A DNA stretch of 64,000 nucleotides from positions 49,209-113,208 of the forward strand of contig JAJCXX010000048.1 of assembly GCA_029263195.1 (NCBI GenBank), in the 5' to 3' direction. Position numbers and translations under genes: made by a program. Origin of the DNA: Acidimicrobiales bacterium. GTDB taxonomy: Bacteria > Actinomycetota > Acidimicrobiia > Acidimicrobiales > Aldehydirespiratoraceae. The notes below the pieces were generated by a model. It was not told where the DNA came from and searched no databases. It worked only from the letters and a program-made list of their open reading frames with translations. Below, one piece after another: positions 33,170 through 42,103 of this stretch (its first letter is position 1; each line of letters begins with the position of its first letter).

Positions 33170-35011
33170 ATGCCTGCGGCAGCCGCCGATGATCCCGCCG
33201 ACAACACCTATCACCAGAGCCGCTACGCGCGGCCGCGAGCGGCCATCGATTCCGATCGGGACCTCGGCTGGATGCGGCGGGTCTGGCCCATTGTTCGGTC
33301 GCACCGGTCGGTCTTCTCGGCGGCGATACTCGCCGGATTCATTGCCACGGCTCTCTCGGTGGCCGTACCCATCACGGTAGGCAGAGGGATCGACGCGATC
33401 GATGCCGGTGACTCTGTCGCCCCATTCGTCATCGCCCTCGCGGTGTTCGCCGTGGCTCGTTTCGGTCTGGGCTACATGTTTCGATTCGGCTTGTTCAGGG
33501 CGGCCCACAACATCGAGAGCGATCTCCGCAATCTGGTCTTCGAGCGCCTCACCGAGTTGTCGTTCACGTACTGGGATCGCACCCAGAGCGGCCAGGTGAT
33601 CTCCAGAGCCAATACGGACGTTCGATCAATTCAGTTGCTCTTCGCCTTCGGACCGATGATCGCCATGCAGTTCGTTCTGCTGACGTGGGCGGTCATCGCC
33701 ATGGTCATCATCGACCTTCCGCTCACGCTCGTAGCGGTCACTCCGCTGCCGTTCGTGTACCTCGTCGGGGTTCGCCTGCGATCGCAACTCTTCCCTTTGT
33801 CTTGGGTGGTGCAGGCCCGCCAGGCCGATGTGGCCACGATCGTCGACGAGAACATCCAGGGTGCTCGAGTGGTGAAGGCGTTCTCTCAAGAACAGAACCA
33901 GGTCCAACACTTGGCTCGATCGGCCCGGAGCCTGAGGTGGGCGGGCACCGAACTGGCCGACGCCCGAGCGAGGAATGCTCCCCTCATGGAGGCATTGCCG
34001 CGGCTGGGCCTGGCGTTCGTGTTGTTGTACGGGGGCACCCGCGCCGTCGACGGCAGCATCCAGATCGGTGAGCTGGTCACGTTCAGCACCTTCGTTCTCA
34101 TGCTCGCCACACCTTTCCGCCTGGTCGGATTCATTCTTGTCCAGTGGCAGCGGGCCGCGGCAGCCGCGGTGCGAATCTTCGAAATCCTCGATGAGGTACC
34201 CGAGATCGTCGACCCGTCCGACCCGACTCCCCTATCCGCCCCCGACGGGCGCATCGTGTTCGACTCGGTGAAGTTCTCCTACGCGACCGGCGACGGTGCG
34301 CACATTCTGAACGATCTGTCGTTCGAGATCGAGGCCGGAGAGACCGTCGCCATCGTGGGCCGAACCGGAAGCGGAAAGTCGACGATCGCGCGCCTGTTGG
34401 CTCGGTTCTACGATGTCGACGAAGGTCGGATCGAGATCGACGGACTCGATGTCAGAGAGCTGTCGCTGAGCGACCTTCGCCAAGAGGTCACCATCGCCGC
34501 CGACGACCCCTTCCTCTTCGCCACGACCATTCGCGACAACATCGCCTTCGCCCGTCCTGATTCAAGCGACGCGACCGTGGCGTCGGCCATTGCCGACGCG
34601 GCAGCCGACTCTTTCGTGGCCGATCTGCCGCTCGGGATCCAGACCCAGGTCGGCGAGCGAGGTCTCACCCTGTCCGGCGGGCAGCGTCAACGATTGGCTC
34701 TGGCCAGAACCCTTCTGGCCGACCCGAGCGTGATGGTGCTCGACGACGCCACGAGCGCGGTCGATGTCGGAGTCGAACAGAGAATCCATACCGCATTGAA
34801 GATCCGCCGAACCCGCCGAACCACCATTCTCATCGCTCACCGGCTCTCCACCATCGCACTGGCCGACCGCGTGTTGCTGATCGACGGCGGTCGCGTGGTC
34901 GCCGGCGGCCACCACCACGAGCTGCTTCGCAGTGAGCCGCTGTACGCCGCGATCCTCGCCGACGCCGATCACGAATCCTCGGCATCCGACCACGGCGAAG
35001 GGGCGACCTGA
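33170..35011 (+). CDS. ABC exporter half-transporter with degenerate catalytic site (subunit 1)
   Basis: 613 residues: six-helix exporter domain (about 50-340; MRRVWPIVRSHRSVFSAAIL start, TELSFTYWDRTQSGQVISRA) then the ATPase domain with Walker A VAIVGRTGSGKSTIARLLA, signature LTLSGGQRQRLALARTLL, and H-loop LIAHRLSTIALAD. The Walker B reads VMVLDDATSAVD, with Asp where the catalytic Glu is normal, so this half is non-hydrolytic or weakly so. It is followed by a canonical half sharing a TGATG stop/start, giving a heterodimeric exporter of the TM287/288 kind. Cargo unknown. Confidence 0.92.
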   Translation: MPAAAADDPADNTYHQSRYARPRAAIDSDRDLGWMRRVWPIVRSHRSVFSAAILAGFIATALSVAVPITVGRGIDAIDAGDSVAPFVIALAVFAVARFGLGYMFRFGLFRAAHNIESDLRNLVFERLTELSFTYWDRTQSGQVISRANTDVRSIQLLFAFGPMIAMQFVLLTWAVIAMVIIDLPLTLVAVTPLPFVYLVGVRLRSQLFPLSWVVQARQADVATIVDENIQGARVVKAFSQEQNQVQHLARSARSLRWAGTELADARARNAPLMEALPRLGLAFVLLYGGTRAVDGSIQIGELVTFSTFVLMLATPFRLVGFILVQWQRAAAAAVRIFEILDEVPEIVDPSDPTPLSAPDGRIVFDSVKFSYATGDGAHILNDLSFEIEAGETVAIVGRTGSGKSTIARLLARFYDVDEGRIEIDGLDVRELSLSDLRQEVTIAADDPFLFATTIRDNIAFARPDSSDATVASAIADAAADSFVADLPLGIQTQVGERGLTLSGGQRQRLALARTLLADPSVMVLDDATSAVDVGVEQRIHTALKIRRTRRTTILIAHRLSTIALADRVLLIDGGRVVAGGHHHELLRSEPLYAAILADADHESSASDHGEGAT

Positions 35012-36927
35012 TGTTCGCCGTTGGAGGCAGTGGAGGATTTGGTGGCGGCCCGACCACCGTCCAGTCGAGCGCCGCGGCCGGACTACCCCACGCCGAGGTC
35101 CCCGGGGATCTCCGCAGGAGGGTCGAGAAGGCACTTCGCGACGAGCCGGCGCACGTGGTTGATCCGGTCCCGTGGAGTCACAGCACCTGGGATCGTCGCC
35201 CGTTCACGTTGAAACGCTTCCTGTGGCCCCACCGCGGTCGCCTCGCCGCCGCGATCGCGCTCGTCATGGTCGAGACCATCGCCTTGCAGCTCGGCCCGAT
35301 CCTCACCCAGATCGGGATCGACCGAGGCGTGCGCGTCGGCGACAAGGGAGTGCTGGTTGCGGCTGCCGTGGCCTACGTCGTAGCCGTGGCCGTATCGACT
35401 CTGCTCGGAGCGATCCGGGTGGCGTTCACCGGCCGCTTGGGTGAGCGCCTCAACGAGGCGCTACGCATCCGAGTCTTCGGCCACATGCAACGCCAGGGAG
35501 TCGACTACTACACCGAAGAGAAGGCCGGAGTACTACTCACTCGGATGACCTCCGACATCGAGGCTCTCTCGGTGCTGTTCCAGGACGGCATCGTCAGTCT
35601 CTTGGTACAGGCGTTCACGCTCGCCGTCATCACGACCGCGATGTTCTTCTACGACCCTCTCCTGGCCCTCATCACGCTCGGGGTGGCGGTGCCGCCGACC
35701 CTCGCGGTGTCTCTCTGGTTCAGAAGGGCATCATCGGCCGCCTACCTACGCGTGCGTGACCGCATCGCCGATCTGCTGTCTCATCTGCAGGAATCTCTGG
35801 CCGGCGTTCGAGTGATCGTCGCCCACAATCGCCGGGCCGTGAACGTCGCCGAGCACCGCGACGTGGTCGGCGATCATCGCGATGCCAACGTCGCCACTTC
35901 CCGGCTCAACTCCATCTACGCCCCGTCGACCGAGATGGTCGGTATCACCAGCCAAGCGGTGCTGCTCGGGGTGGGCGGGATGATGGTGTCGAACGGGCGG
36001 ATCACCATTGGTGAGCTCGCAGCGTTCATTCTGTTCCTGACCTCCTTCTTCGCTCCCATCCAGACGCTTGTGCAGCTCTACAACTCCTATCAGCAGGGCG
36101 GGGCCGCGGTGGTGAAGCTCCGGAATCTGCTCTCGACCGAGCCCTCGGTTGTGGAATCGCCCGATGCTGTCGAACTTCCGCCGATCGAAGGGACGATCGA
36201 GTTTCGAGATGTCACCTTCGGCTACGCCGCCGATTCGCCGGTGCTGAAAGGGATCTCACTTCGAATTGCTCCCGGAGAGTCGATCGCGTTCGTCGGCGAG
36301 ACCGGTGCCGGGAAGTCGACTATCGCCAAATTGATCACCAGGTTCTACGAACCGCAAGCCGGAACGATCACCGTCGACGGTCACGACCTTCGTGATGTCA
36401 CGCTCACGAGTCTGCGATCCCAATTGGGCGTCGTACCCCAGGAGCCTTTCCTGTTCGCCGGTGTCGTACGCGACAACGTGGCGTTTGCGCGGCCCGAGGC
36501 CTCCGACGACGAACTGCGCGAGGCAATGGCGGCCGTGGGGATAGCCGAACTGGTCGAGCGTCTCGGAGGCCTCGATGCTGTGGTCCACGAGCGCGGTACG
36601 TCGTTGTCGGCCGGCGAACGCCAACTCCTGGCGCTGGCGAGAGCATTCGTGGCACGACCGCGAATTCTGATTCTCGACGAGGCCACCAGCAACCTCGATC
36701 TGCGATCGGAAGCCACCGTCGAGCACGCCCTCGATGCCCTTCTCGGAGGTCGAACCGCGGTGATCATCGCCCATCGTTTGGCCACCGCCCGCAAGGCCGA
36801 TCGAATCGCGGTCGTCCACGACGGCGAGATCGTGGAGTTGGGCAGCCACAGTGAGTTGGTGGCCGAATCCGGACGTTACGCGGCCATGTATCAGACATGG
36901 ATCGAGCACGGAGGCATGGCGGAATGA
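35011..36927 (+). CDS. ABC exporter half-transporter with canonical ATPase site (subunit 2)
   Basis: 638 residues. A Gly-rich N-terminus (FAVGGSGGFGGGPTTVQS) precedes the six-helix domain (LWPHRGRLAAAIALVMVETI, RQGVDYYTEEKAGVLLTRMT) and ATPase domain: Walker A AFVGETGAGKSTIAKLITR, signature TSLSAGERQLLALARAFV, Walker B ILILDEATSNLD with the catalytic Glu intact, H-loop IIAHRLATARKAD. It starts within the stop of subunit 1 and ends overlapping the TauE/SafE gene by four bases (ATGA). Together with subunit 1 it forms an exporter; multidrug or lipid export is the usual role. Confidence 0.93.
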   Translation: MFAVGGSGGFGGGPTTVQSSAAAGLPHAEVPGDLRRRVEKALRDEPAHVVDPVPWSHSTWDRRPFTLKRFLWPHRGRLAAAIALVMVETIALQLGPILTQIGIDRGVRVGDKGVLVAAAVAYVVAVAVSTLLGAIRVAFTGRLGERLNEALRIRVFGHMQRQGVDYYTEEKAGVLLTRMTSDIEALSVLFQDGIVSLLVQAFTLAVITTAMFFYDPLLALITLGVAVPPTLAVSLWFRRASSAAYLRVRDRIADLLSHLQESLAGVRVIVAHNRRAVNVAEHRDVVGDHRDANVATSRLNSIYAPSTEMVGITSQAVLLGVGGMMVSNGRITIGELAAFILFLTSFFAPIQTLVQLYNSYQQGGAAVVKLRNLLSTEPSVVESPDAVELPPIEGTIEFRDVTFGYAADSPVLKGISLRIAPGESIAFVGETGAGKSTIAKLITRFYEPQAGTITVDGHDLRDVTLTSLRSQLGVVPQEPFLFAGVVRDNVAFARPEASDDELREAMAAVGIAELVERLGGLDAVVHERGTSLSAGERQLLALARAFVARPRILILDEATSNLDLRSEATVEHALDALLGGRTAVIIAHRLATARKADRIAVVHDGEIVELGSHSELVAESGRYAAMYQTWIEHGGMAE

Positions 36928-37646
36928 ACGTGGATCTACTCACTCTCTTGATAGCGATGCTCGTGATAACACTCTCTTCAACGGTTCAGGGATCGGTCGG
37001 TTTCGGCGCCAACCTCCTGGCTGCTCCCGTACTCGCATTCATCGACACCGACCTCGTTCCCGGACCTATCTTCCTGGCGAGCATCTCGCTTTCTGTGGCA
37101 ACTGTCATGCGCGAACGCGATCATGTCGATGTGTCGTTTGTTGGTTGGGCGATCTCTGGTCGAGTTCCAGGCGTTGTCGCGGGAGCGGTCGTGCTGAGCA
37201 TGGTGTCCGACACGTCGCTGCAGATGTTGGTCGGCTTCACGATCCTCGTGGCGATCGTTCTGTCGTCGGGCGTCATCGTGATTCCGGAATCGAGACTCGT
37301 GTTCGCCCTGGCCGGAGCCACCTCAGGTTTCGGGGCCACCACCGCTTCGATCGGCGGACCTCCGGTGGCGTTGTCGATGCAGCACCGGAGCGGCCCTCAG
37401 ATGAGGTCGACAATGGCGACATACTTCCTCATCGGGGCACCGATCACACTGCCGGCGATGGCGGCTGCTGGCCGCCTCGGGAGCGCCGAGATCCTCACCG
37501 GACTCGCGCTCATGCCGGCTTCTCTGGTCGGATTCGTGTTGTCCGGGCCGATCCGACCCCACGTCGACGCGGGACGGCTCCGTCCGATCGTGCTCACCGT
37601 CTCGACGGTGTCGGCCGTGGCGCTACTCCTCAGGGTTGCGCTGTGA
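36924..37646 (+). CDS. TauE/SafE (TSUP) family permease
   Basis: 240 residues, starting at an ATG within the ABC stop. Seven to eight hydrophobic segments with the family's two-fold repeat: VQGSVGFGANLLAAPVLAFI in the first half and ATSGFGATTASIGGPPVALS in the second, the Gly-rich GFG motif in each. Members export sulfite, sulfoacetate or other organosulfur anions. The substrate is unknown; the coupling to a drug-type ABC exporter is unusual. Confidence 0.85.
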   Translation: MNVDLLTLLIAMLVITLSSTVQGSVGFGANLLAAPVLAFIDTDLVPGPIFLASISLSVATVMRERDHVDVSFVGWAISGRVPGVVAGAVVLSMVSDTSLQMLVGFTILVAIVLSSGVIVIPESRLVFALAGATSGFGATTASIGGPPVALSMQHRSGPQMRSTMATYFLIGAPITLPAMAAAGRLGSAEILTGLALMPASLVGFVLSGPIRPHVDAGRLRPIVLTVSTVSAVALLLRVAL

Positions 37647-37671
37647 CGCCCACCTTGGCTGGGATCCTCCG

Positions 37672-38457
37672 GTGAGCGCTTCCGTTCTGGAATTGGCCGG
37701 CATTCATCTCCGTATCGACGGCTCAGAGATTCTCCGTGGCGTCGATTGGACCGTCAATCCGGACGAGCGTTGGGTGATTCTCGGCCCCAACGGTTCGGGC
37801 AAGACCACGCTGGTGCAGATCGCCTCGCTCTGGCTTCACCCGTCGTCGGGCGAGGTGACGGTGCTCGGCCAGGTCCTCGGCCGTACTGATGTGCGTCAGT
37901 TGCGTAGAAGGATCGGGTTCGCCAGCGCGGCCATGGCCGACAGGCTCCGAGGCGAACTCATGGTGAGCGATGTGGTGATGACAGCCGGCAACGCCGCTCT
38001 GGAGCCGTGGTGGCATCAGTACGACCTCACCGACGCCAACCGCGCCGACGAAGCATTGGATCGGGTGGGTGTGTTGCGCTTGGCGGCCCGGCGATTCGGA
38101 ACCCTCTCGTCGGGGGAACGCCAGCGGGTGCTGCTGGCTCGGGCGCTGTCGATCGATCCAGGAGTGGTGCTTCTCGACGAGCCCACCGCCGGTCTCGATC
38201 TCGCCGGCCGCGAGCAACTCGTGTCGGCACTCAGTGATCTGGCATCGGATCCCTCGGTTGCCCCGATTGTGTTGGTGACGCACCACGTCGAGGAGATCCC
38301 GACCGGGTTCACCCACGTCTTGTTGATGCGCGACGGACAAGCTCTCGCACAGGGACGCTTGGACGACGTGCTCACCAGCGAGAACCTGTCGGAGTGCTTC
38401 GGAGTGTCGCTCAGTCTCGAGAAGCGCCGGGGCCGCTGGGTGGCGTGGGCGAACTGA
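37672..38457 (+). CDS. Stand-alone ABC ATPase, ModF-like
   Basis: 261 residues from the GTG at 37672. Walker A VILGPNGSGKTTLVQIASL, signature GTLSSGERQRVLLARAL, Walker B VVLLDEPTAGLDLAGREQLV, H-loop VLVTHHVEEIPTGFTHVLLM. The short linker FASAAMADRLRGELMVSDVV and overall form resemble YlmA/ModF-type cytosolic ABC proteins that have no adjacent permease. None is seen here. Its last 47 bases overlap the convergent thiN gene. Function unknown. Confidence 0.82.
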   Translation: MSASVLELAGIHLRIDGSEILRGVDWTVNPDERWVILGPNGSGKTTLVQIASLWLHPSSGEVTVLGQVLGRTDVRQLRRRIGFASAAMADRLRGELMVSDVVMTAGNAALEPWWHQYDLTDANRADEALDRVGVLRLAARRFGTLSSGERQRVLLARALSIDPGVVLLDEPTAGLDLAGREQLVSALSDLASDPSVAPIVLVTHHVEEIPTGFTHVLLMRDGQALAQGRLDDVLTSENLSECFGVSLSLEKRRGRWVAWAN

Positions 38458-39076
38458 TCGCCAGCACCACTCCTTCTTCCACGATCAGATCCACCGGCTC
38501 TGAGATCACGAGATTCGAAACTCCTCGGGCCGAGAACGGTTGGAGGTCGTCTCCATCGAGCGCCCACTTGAGTCCGCTGCTCGAGATGCCGGCCGCAACG
38601 CCGCCGACCGCCACTATCGACAGCGCGTCGCCGACGTGCAGTGGAAGCTCGCGACGGCCTCGCACCACCCAGACCAGCGACCGTCCCACCGAGGCCGACA
38701 CCAGCACCGATCGCCACCGTGGCGACGCCAGCACCGCGAGATTCGCCAACGCGTGGTCGACCCTGCCTCCGGAGCCCACCATCAGGTGGATGGCCGTCGG
38801 ACTCTCGGCGATCGCCAACGACATCGCCAGCTCGAGATCTGTTTCGTCCTTGTCGACCCGATGGCGGTCGATCCGAAGTCCTCGCGTCTCGGCCGCGGCC
38901 AGCAGTGCCGGATCGACCGAGTCCATGTCGCCGACGACGACATCTACTTCGAGACCGAGGGCCTCAGCCAGGTCGAGCCCGCTGTCGGCCGCTATCACCA
39001 TGTCGTGTGGTGGAATCTCGGCGACCATCGGCCCGTCGCTGGCCGCCACCACCAGAACTGTGTCGATCCGGACCAT
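38411..39076 (-). CDS. thiN: Thiamine diphosphokinase
   Basis: 221 residues. Converts thiamine plus ATP to thiamine diphosphate. Characteristic blocks: MVIAADSGLDLAEALGLEVD, VVGDMDSVDPALLAAAETRG, RHRVDKDETDLELAMSLAIA, and GSGGRVDHALANLAVL, with the C-terminal beta-sandwich segment ISSSGLKWALDGDDLQPFSA and RGVSNLVI. The order and acidic residues fit the family. It is convergent with the ABC ATPase over a 47-base overlap and lies 24 bases upstream of the protease gene on the same strand. Confidence 0.92.
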   Translation of the reverse strand: MVRIDTVLVVAASDGPMVAEIPPHDMVIAADSGLDLAEALGLEVDVVVGDMDSVDPALLAAAETRGLRIDRHRVDKDETDLELAMSLAIAESPTAIHLMVGSGGRVDHALANLAVLASPRWRSVLVSASVGRSLVWVVRGRRELPLHVGDALSIVAVGGVAAGISSSGLKWALDGDDLQPFSARGVSNLVISEPVDLIVEEGVVLAISSPTPPSGPGASRD

Positions 39077-39100
39077 TGGGCACCCTACACACCAGAAATG

Positions 39101-39838
39101 TCAGCCGACGGGAGCGCAGCTACCTTCCGCCAGCGGCACCGCGGAGACGTCGCCAAGCCGGTCGAAGGCCACGACGATCGTGGTGTCGGTCTCGATCTCG
39201 GCGGCCACCACCATGCCAAACAGGTTTCCGTCGCCGTCTATCGCCGGGCCTCCGGAGAAGCCGAGTCCCGAGCGGGATGCCACACCGATCGTGTTACCGA
39301 TCACCCGACCGGCGACTTGCGGGGCGAGGTCGACCCGGGCGCCAACGCCTATGACTCTGACACCGCCGCCGGGATATCCGACGATCGTGACCGGGTCGCC
39401 GACATCAGGGAGAGTGGATGCGCGGGGCGCCGAGGTGGAGGGCGTGGGGATGGCGATGATCGCGATGTCGCGATCATCGGCGAATCGCCCGAGCACCTCA
39501 CCGGTTCCGGTCGTTGATCCCATGTCGACTCGAACGAGCTTGGCATCACCGACCACGTGAGCGGCAGTCATGACCAGGCCGTCGGCTACGACGAATCCCG
39601 ATCCCGTGGATCGGGCTCCGCAGGCGGTGGCCGACACCCTCACGACCGAGACATTGGATGTCGGGGCAGGGTTGAGGTCACCTGTTCGCTGTATCGCCTC
39701 TCCAGCGACCTGTGTGGCGATGTCGGGATTGAGGTTCGCCGAAGGCTCCGACGCGTTGACCGACCATGCCGTGGTGGATCCGACCAGGGTCGCGAGCAGC
39801 ACGACCAGCAACCCGACCGCCCAGCGCGACGACCGCAT
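39101..39838 (-). CDS. Trypsin-like serine protease, exported
   Basis: 245 residues from the ATG at 39838. Signal/anchor helix WAVGLLVVLLATLVGSTTAW, then a chymotrypsin-fold domain with the triad His in GLVMTAAHVVGDAKL, Asp in ADDRDIAIIAIPTP, and Ser in RSGLGFSGGPAIDGDG. The usual Asn in GNSGGP is Phe here. Two cysteines (TACGARSTG and GSCAPVG) probably form a disulfide. There is no PDZ domain, unlike HtrA. It is exported or membrane-anchored; the substrate is unknown. MarP-like actinobacterial proteases are the closest known kind. Confidence 0.87.
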   Translation of the reverse strand: MRSSRWAVGLLVVLLATLVGSTTAWSVNASEPSANLNPDIATQVAGEAIQRTGDLNPAPTSNVSVVRVSATACGARSTGSGFVVADGLVMTAAHVVGDAKLVRVDMGSTTGTGEVLGRFADDRDIAIIAIPTPSTSAPRASTLPDVGDPVTIVGYPGGGVRVIGVGARVDLAPQVAGRVIGNTIGVASRSGLGFSGGPAIDGDGNLFGMVVAAEIETDTTIVVAFDRLGDVSAVPLAEGSCAPVG

Positions 39839-39954
39839 ACGGCACACTACGTGTCGTCCTGTATCTCCAATACCACTCACCGTGGTCAGAGTAGTGCCCG
39901 ATGCCCGTCAATGACAGGGCCCGACACGATCGCGGTCCGGAGACGGCGGATGAC

Positions 39955-41274
39955 TCAGGGGAAGTATGGAACCGGGTCAGTGGCTACGCCGCCAACCCGA
40001 ACCTCGAAGTGGAGATGAGGTCCCGACGACCAACCGGTGCTTCCGACGAGACCAATGGTCTGCCCACCCACGACCGCGTCGCCGACACTGACCATCAACT
40101 GCGACTGATGGGCGTAGAGGGTGGTGAAGCCACCGCCGTGGGAGATGACCACGGCGTTGCCGTAGCCGTTCATCCACCGAGCGCTGATCACCACGCCGTC
40201 GGCTGCCGCCGCTATCGCGTCTCCGGTGTCGCCGTCGAGGTCGAGCCCGTAGTGAAAGCGAATGCTGCCGAATATCGGATGGGTGCGCGCACCGAAGGGG
40301 CTCATGATCGCTCCCGGTACCGGCCGGTGGGTGATCAAGAAGTCGCCATCGGGCGACGGCGGCTGAGTCGAGGACGTGGATTCAGGCACGGATGTGGTGG
40401 TCGACCCGGTCTCGGTCGCGGCCTCCTCAGCCGCTCGTGCCGCCTCCTCAGCAGCCTCCTCGGCCGCCTGTCGGGCCGCCTCCTCAGCGGCCTTTCGCTC
40501 GGCCTCGGCCTCAGCTTCGATGCGGCGTATCTCGTCGCCGATATCGAAATTGGCCTGTTCTAGATCGGCAGCTTCGCTCTCCCAGTCGTCGATTCGTTTC
40601 TGGACCTCCGTCCTTAGATCTTCCTGCTCGACTCTGGCGGCACCGATTTCAGTCAGGCGCGCGGCTAGAGAGGCTCGGCGAGTCTCGGCCTCGGCCGCCG
40701 AGGCCAGCGCTGCTTTGCTTGCGCTGAGTTTCTTCGACTCTGTGGCTCTGAGCTCATCGACGAGTTGGAGGGTGTTGCCCGCTATGTCGTCGAGGAACGA
40801 ACGCCGGATCGCCTCTTCCATCAGGTCGCTGTTGTTGAGCTGAGACATCGCCGTGGACGAGGGTCGGACATATGCGTCGATGGCGCTCTCGCGAAGCCGG
40901 GCCTTCAACTCGACGAGTCCGAGATCGAACGACTCGGCCTCGGTCTGATACTTGGCCGCCAGAGCCTCGGCGTCGGCGATGGCACGCTCAGCGGCAGAGA
41001 TCTTCGACTCCTGAAGCGCGATCTGAGCGTCGAGGTCGGCTATGGCGTCGAGCAGTTCTTGATCCTGGGCACTGAGAGTGTCGAGCTGGGCGGCGGCATC
41101 TGCGGCGTCGCGCCGGTTGCCCTCGCGTTCGGATCTGAGGTCGTCGACGGTGCCTTCGGCCAGAGCCGGAGCGACCAGTCCGAATATGACCGCGACGATC
41201 AAAATGACTGAGATGCGGACGTTTCGGGAGGCCTGACGGGGAATCATCTCTCGAAATCGTAACAGAAATGACAT
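39955..41274 (-). CDS. M23 peptidase with coiled coil (EnvC/NlpD-like murein hydrolase)
   Basis: 439 residues. Signal sequence (ISVILIVAVIFGLVAPALAE), then a long coiled coil (about 42-290; DDLRSEREGNRRDAADAAAQ to EAERKAAEEAARQAAEE, an Ala/Glu-rich tract coded by repetitive DNA near 40430-40520), a Ser/Thr/Pro linker, and the LytM domain with zinc residues in RFHYGLDLDGDTGDA, TTLYAHQSQLMVSVG and SGPHLHFEVRVGG. The zinc ligands are intact, so it may cut peptidoglycan itself. An alternative ATG at 41247 removes nine residues. It is divergent from the dienelactone hydrolase (37-base gap). Confidence 0.9.
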   Translation of the reverse strand: MSFLLRFREMIPRQASRNVRISVILIVAVIFGLVAPALAEGTVDDLRSEREGNRRDAADAAAQLDTLSAQDQELLDAIADLDAQIALQESKISAAERAIADAEALAAKYQTEAESFDLGLVELKARLRESAIDAYVRPSSTAMSQLNNSDLMEEAIRRSFLDDIAGNTLQLVDELRATESKKLSASKAALASAAEAETRRASLAARLTEIGAARVEQEDLRTEVQKRIDDWESEAADLEQANFDIGDEIRRIEAEAEAERKAAEEAARQAAEEAAEEAARAAEEAATETGSTTTSVPESTSSTQPPSPDGDFLITHRPVPGAIMSPFGARTHPIFGSIRFHYGLDLDGDTGDAIAAAADGVVISARWMNGYGNAVVISHGGGFTTLYAHQSQLMVSVGDAVVGGQTIGLVGSTGWSSGPHLHFEVRVGGVATDPVPYFP

Positions 41275-41311
41275 GAAACAGGCCTCGCCTCATCGAATAG
41301 GTTTGCCGCCC

Positions 41312-42094
41312 ATGGCGCTCATTGACTATCGGATCGAATCCTTCACCAATGAAGGCATCACCCACGACGTCCACCGCCGCGGCGAGGGACCGTGCGTCCT
41401 GGTTGCCGCGGAGGTCCCGGGCATCACCCCCAAGGTCACGGCGTTCGCCGACCGACTGATCGAACTCGGCATGTCGGTCGCTATGCCGTCGATGTTCGGC
41501 ACTCCCGGAGTTGAGGGAACCAACGCTCGGGCCATGCGTGTGATTGCCAGATCCTGTGTGAGCAGGGAGTTTCATTGCCTCGCCACCAGCGACACAGCGC
41601 CGGCCACCACCTGGCTGCGAGCGCTGTCGAAAAAGCTGCACTCCGAACACGGTGGTGCCGGCATCGGGTTCGTGGGCATGTGCTTCACCGGCGGGTTCGG
41701 CCTGGCGATGATGCTCGACGACGCCGTGATTGCGCCGGTGCTCAGTCAGCCGTCACAGCCCTTCCCGATCGGAGCAGGTCGCAAAGCCTCGGTGGGCCTC
41801 AACGACGACGAGCTGTCGTCGATCGCAAGGAGGGCCGAACAGGGATGTGCGGTTCTCGGGTTGCGATTCACCAACGACTCATTCGTGCCGGGAGAGCGCT
41901 TCGAGACGCTTCGTCGCGTGCTCGGCGAGAACTTCATCGGGGTCGAGATAACCAGCCCGGACCCTGAGTTCGAGATCCCCTCGGATGCTCACAGCGTGCT
42001 CACCGAGCATCTCGTCGATGAGCCCGGACATCCCACCAAGGATGCTCTCGATCAGGTTCTCGAGTTTCTCAGCAGTCGCCTGATCGACGTCTGA
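41312..42094 (+). CDS. Dienelactone hydrolase family protein
   Basis: 260 residues from the ATG at 41312. Alpha/beta hydrolase with a cysteine nucleophile in GIGFVGMCFTGGFGLAMM, as in dienelactone hydrolases, which open lactones in chloroaromatic and related degradation. A C-terminal His region HSVLTEHLVDEPGHPTKDA supplies the probable base. Its physiological substrate is unknown. It is divergent from the M23 gene and convergent, by nine bases, with the fenitrothion-hydrolase-like membrane protein. Confidence 0.85.
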   Translation: MALIDYRIESFTNEGITHDVHRRGEGPCVLVAAEVPGITPKVTAFADRLIELGMSVAMPSMFGTPGVEGTNARAMRVIARSCVSREFHCLATSDTAPATTWLRALSKKLHSEHGGAGIGFVGMCFTGGFGLAMMLDDAVIAPVLSQPSQPFPIGAGRKASVGLNDDELSSIARRAEQGCAVLGLRFTNDSFVPGERFETLRRVLGENFIGVEITSPDPEFEIPSDAHSVLTEHLVDEPGHPTKDALDQVLEFLSSRLIDV

Positions 42095-42103
42095 GCGACT
42101 CGT

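Noticed and set aside
40430..40520. Repetitive DNA (GCCTCCTCAGCAGCC-like) suggesting a repeat element
   Set aside because: It encodes the Ala/Glu-rich coiled coil of the M23 peptidase; the repetition follows from the protein composition.
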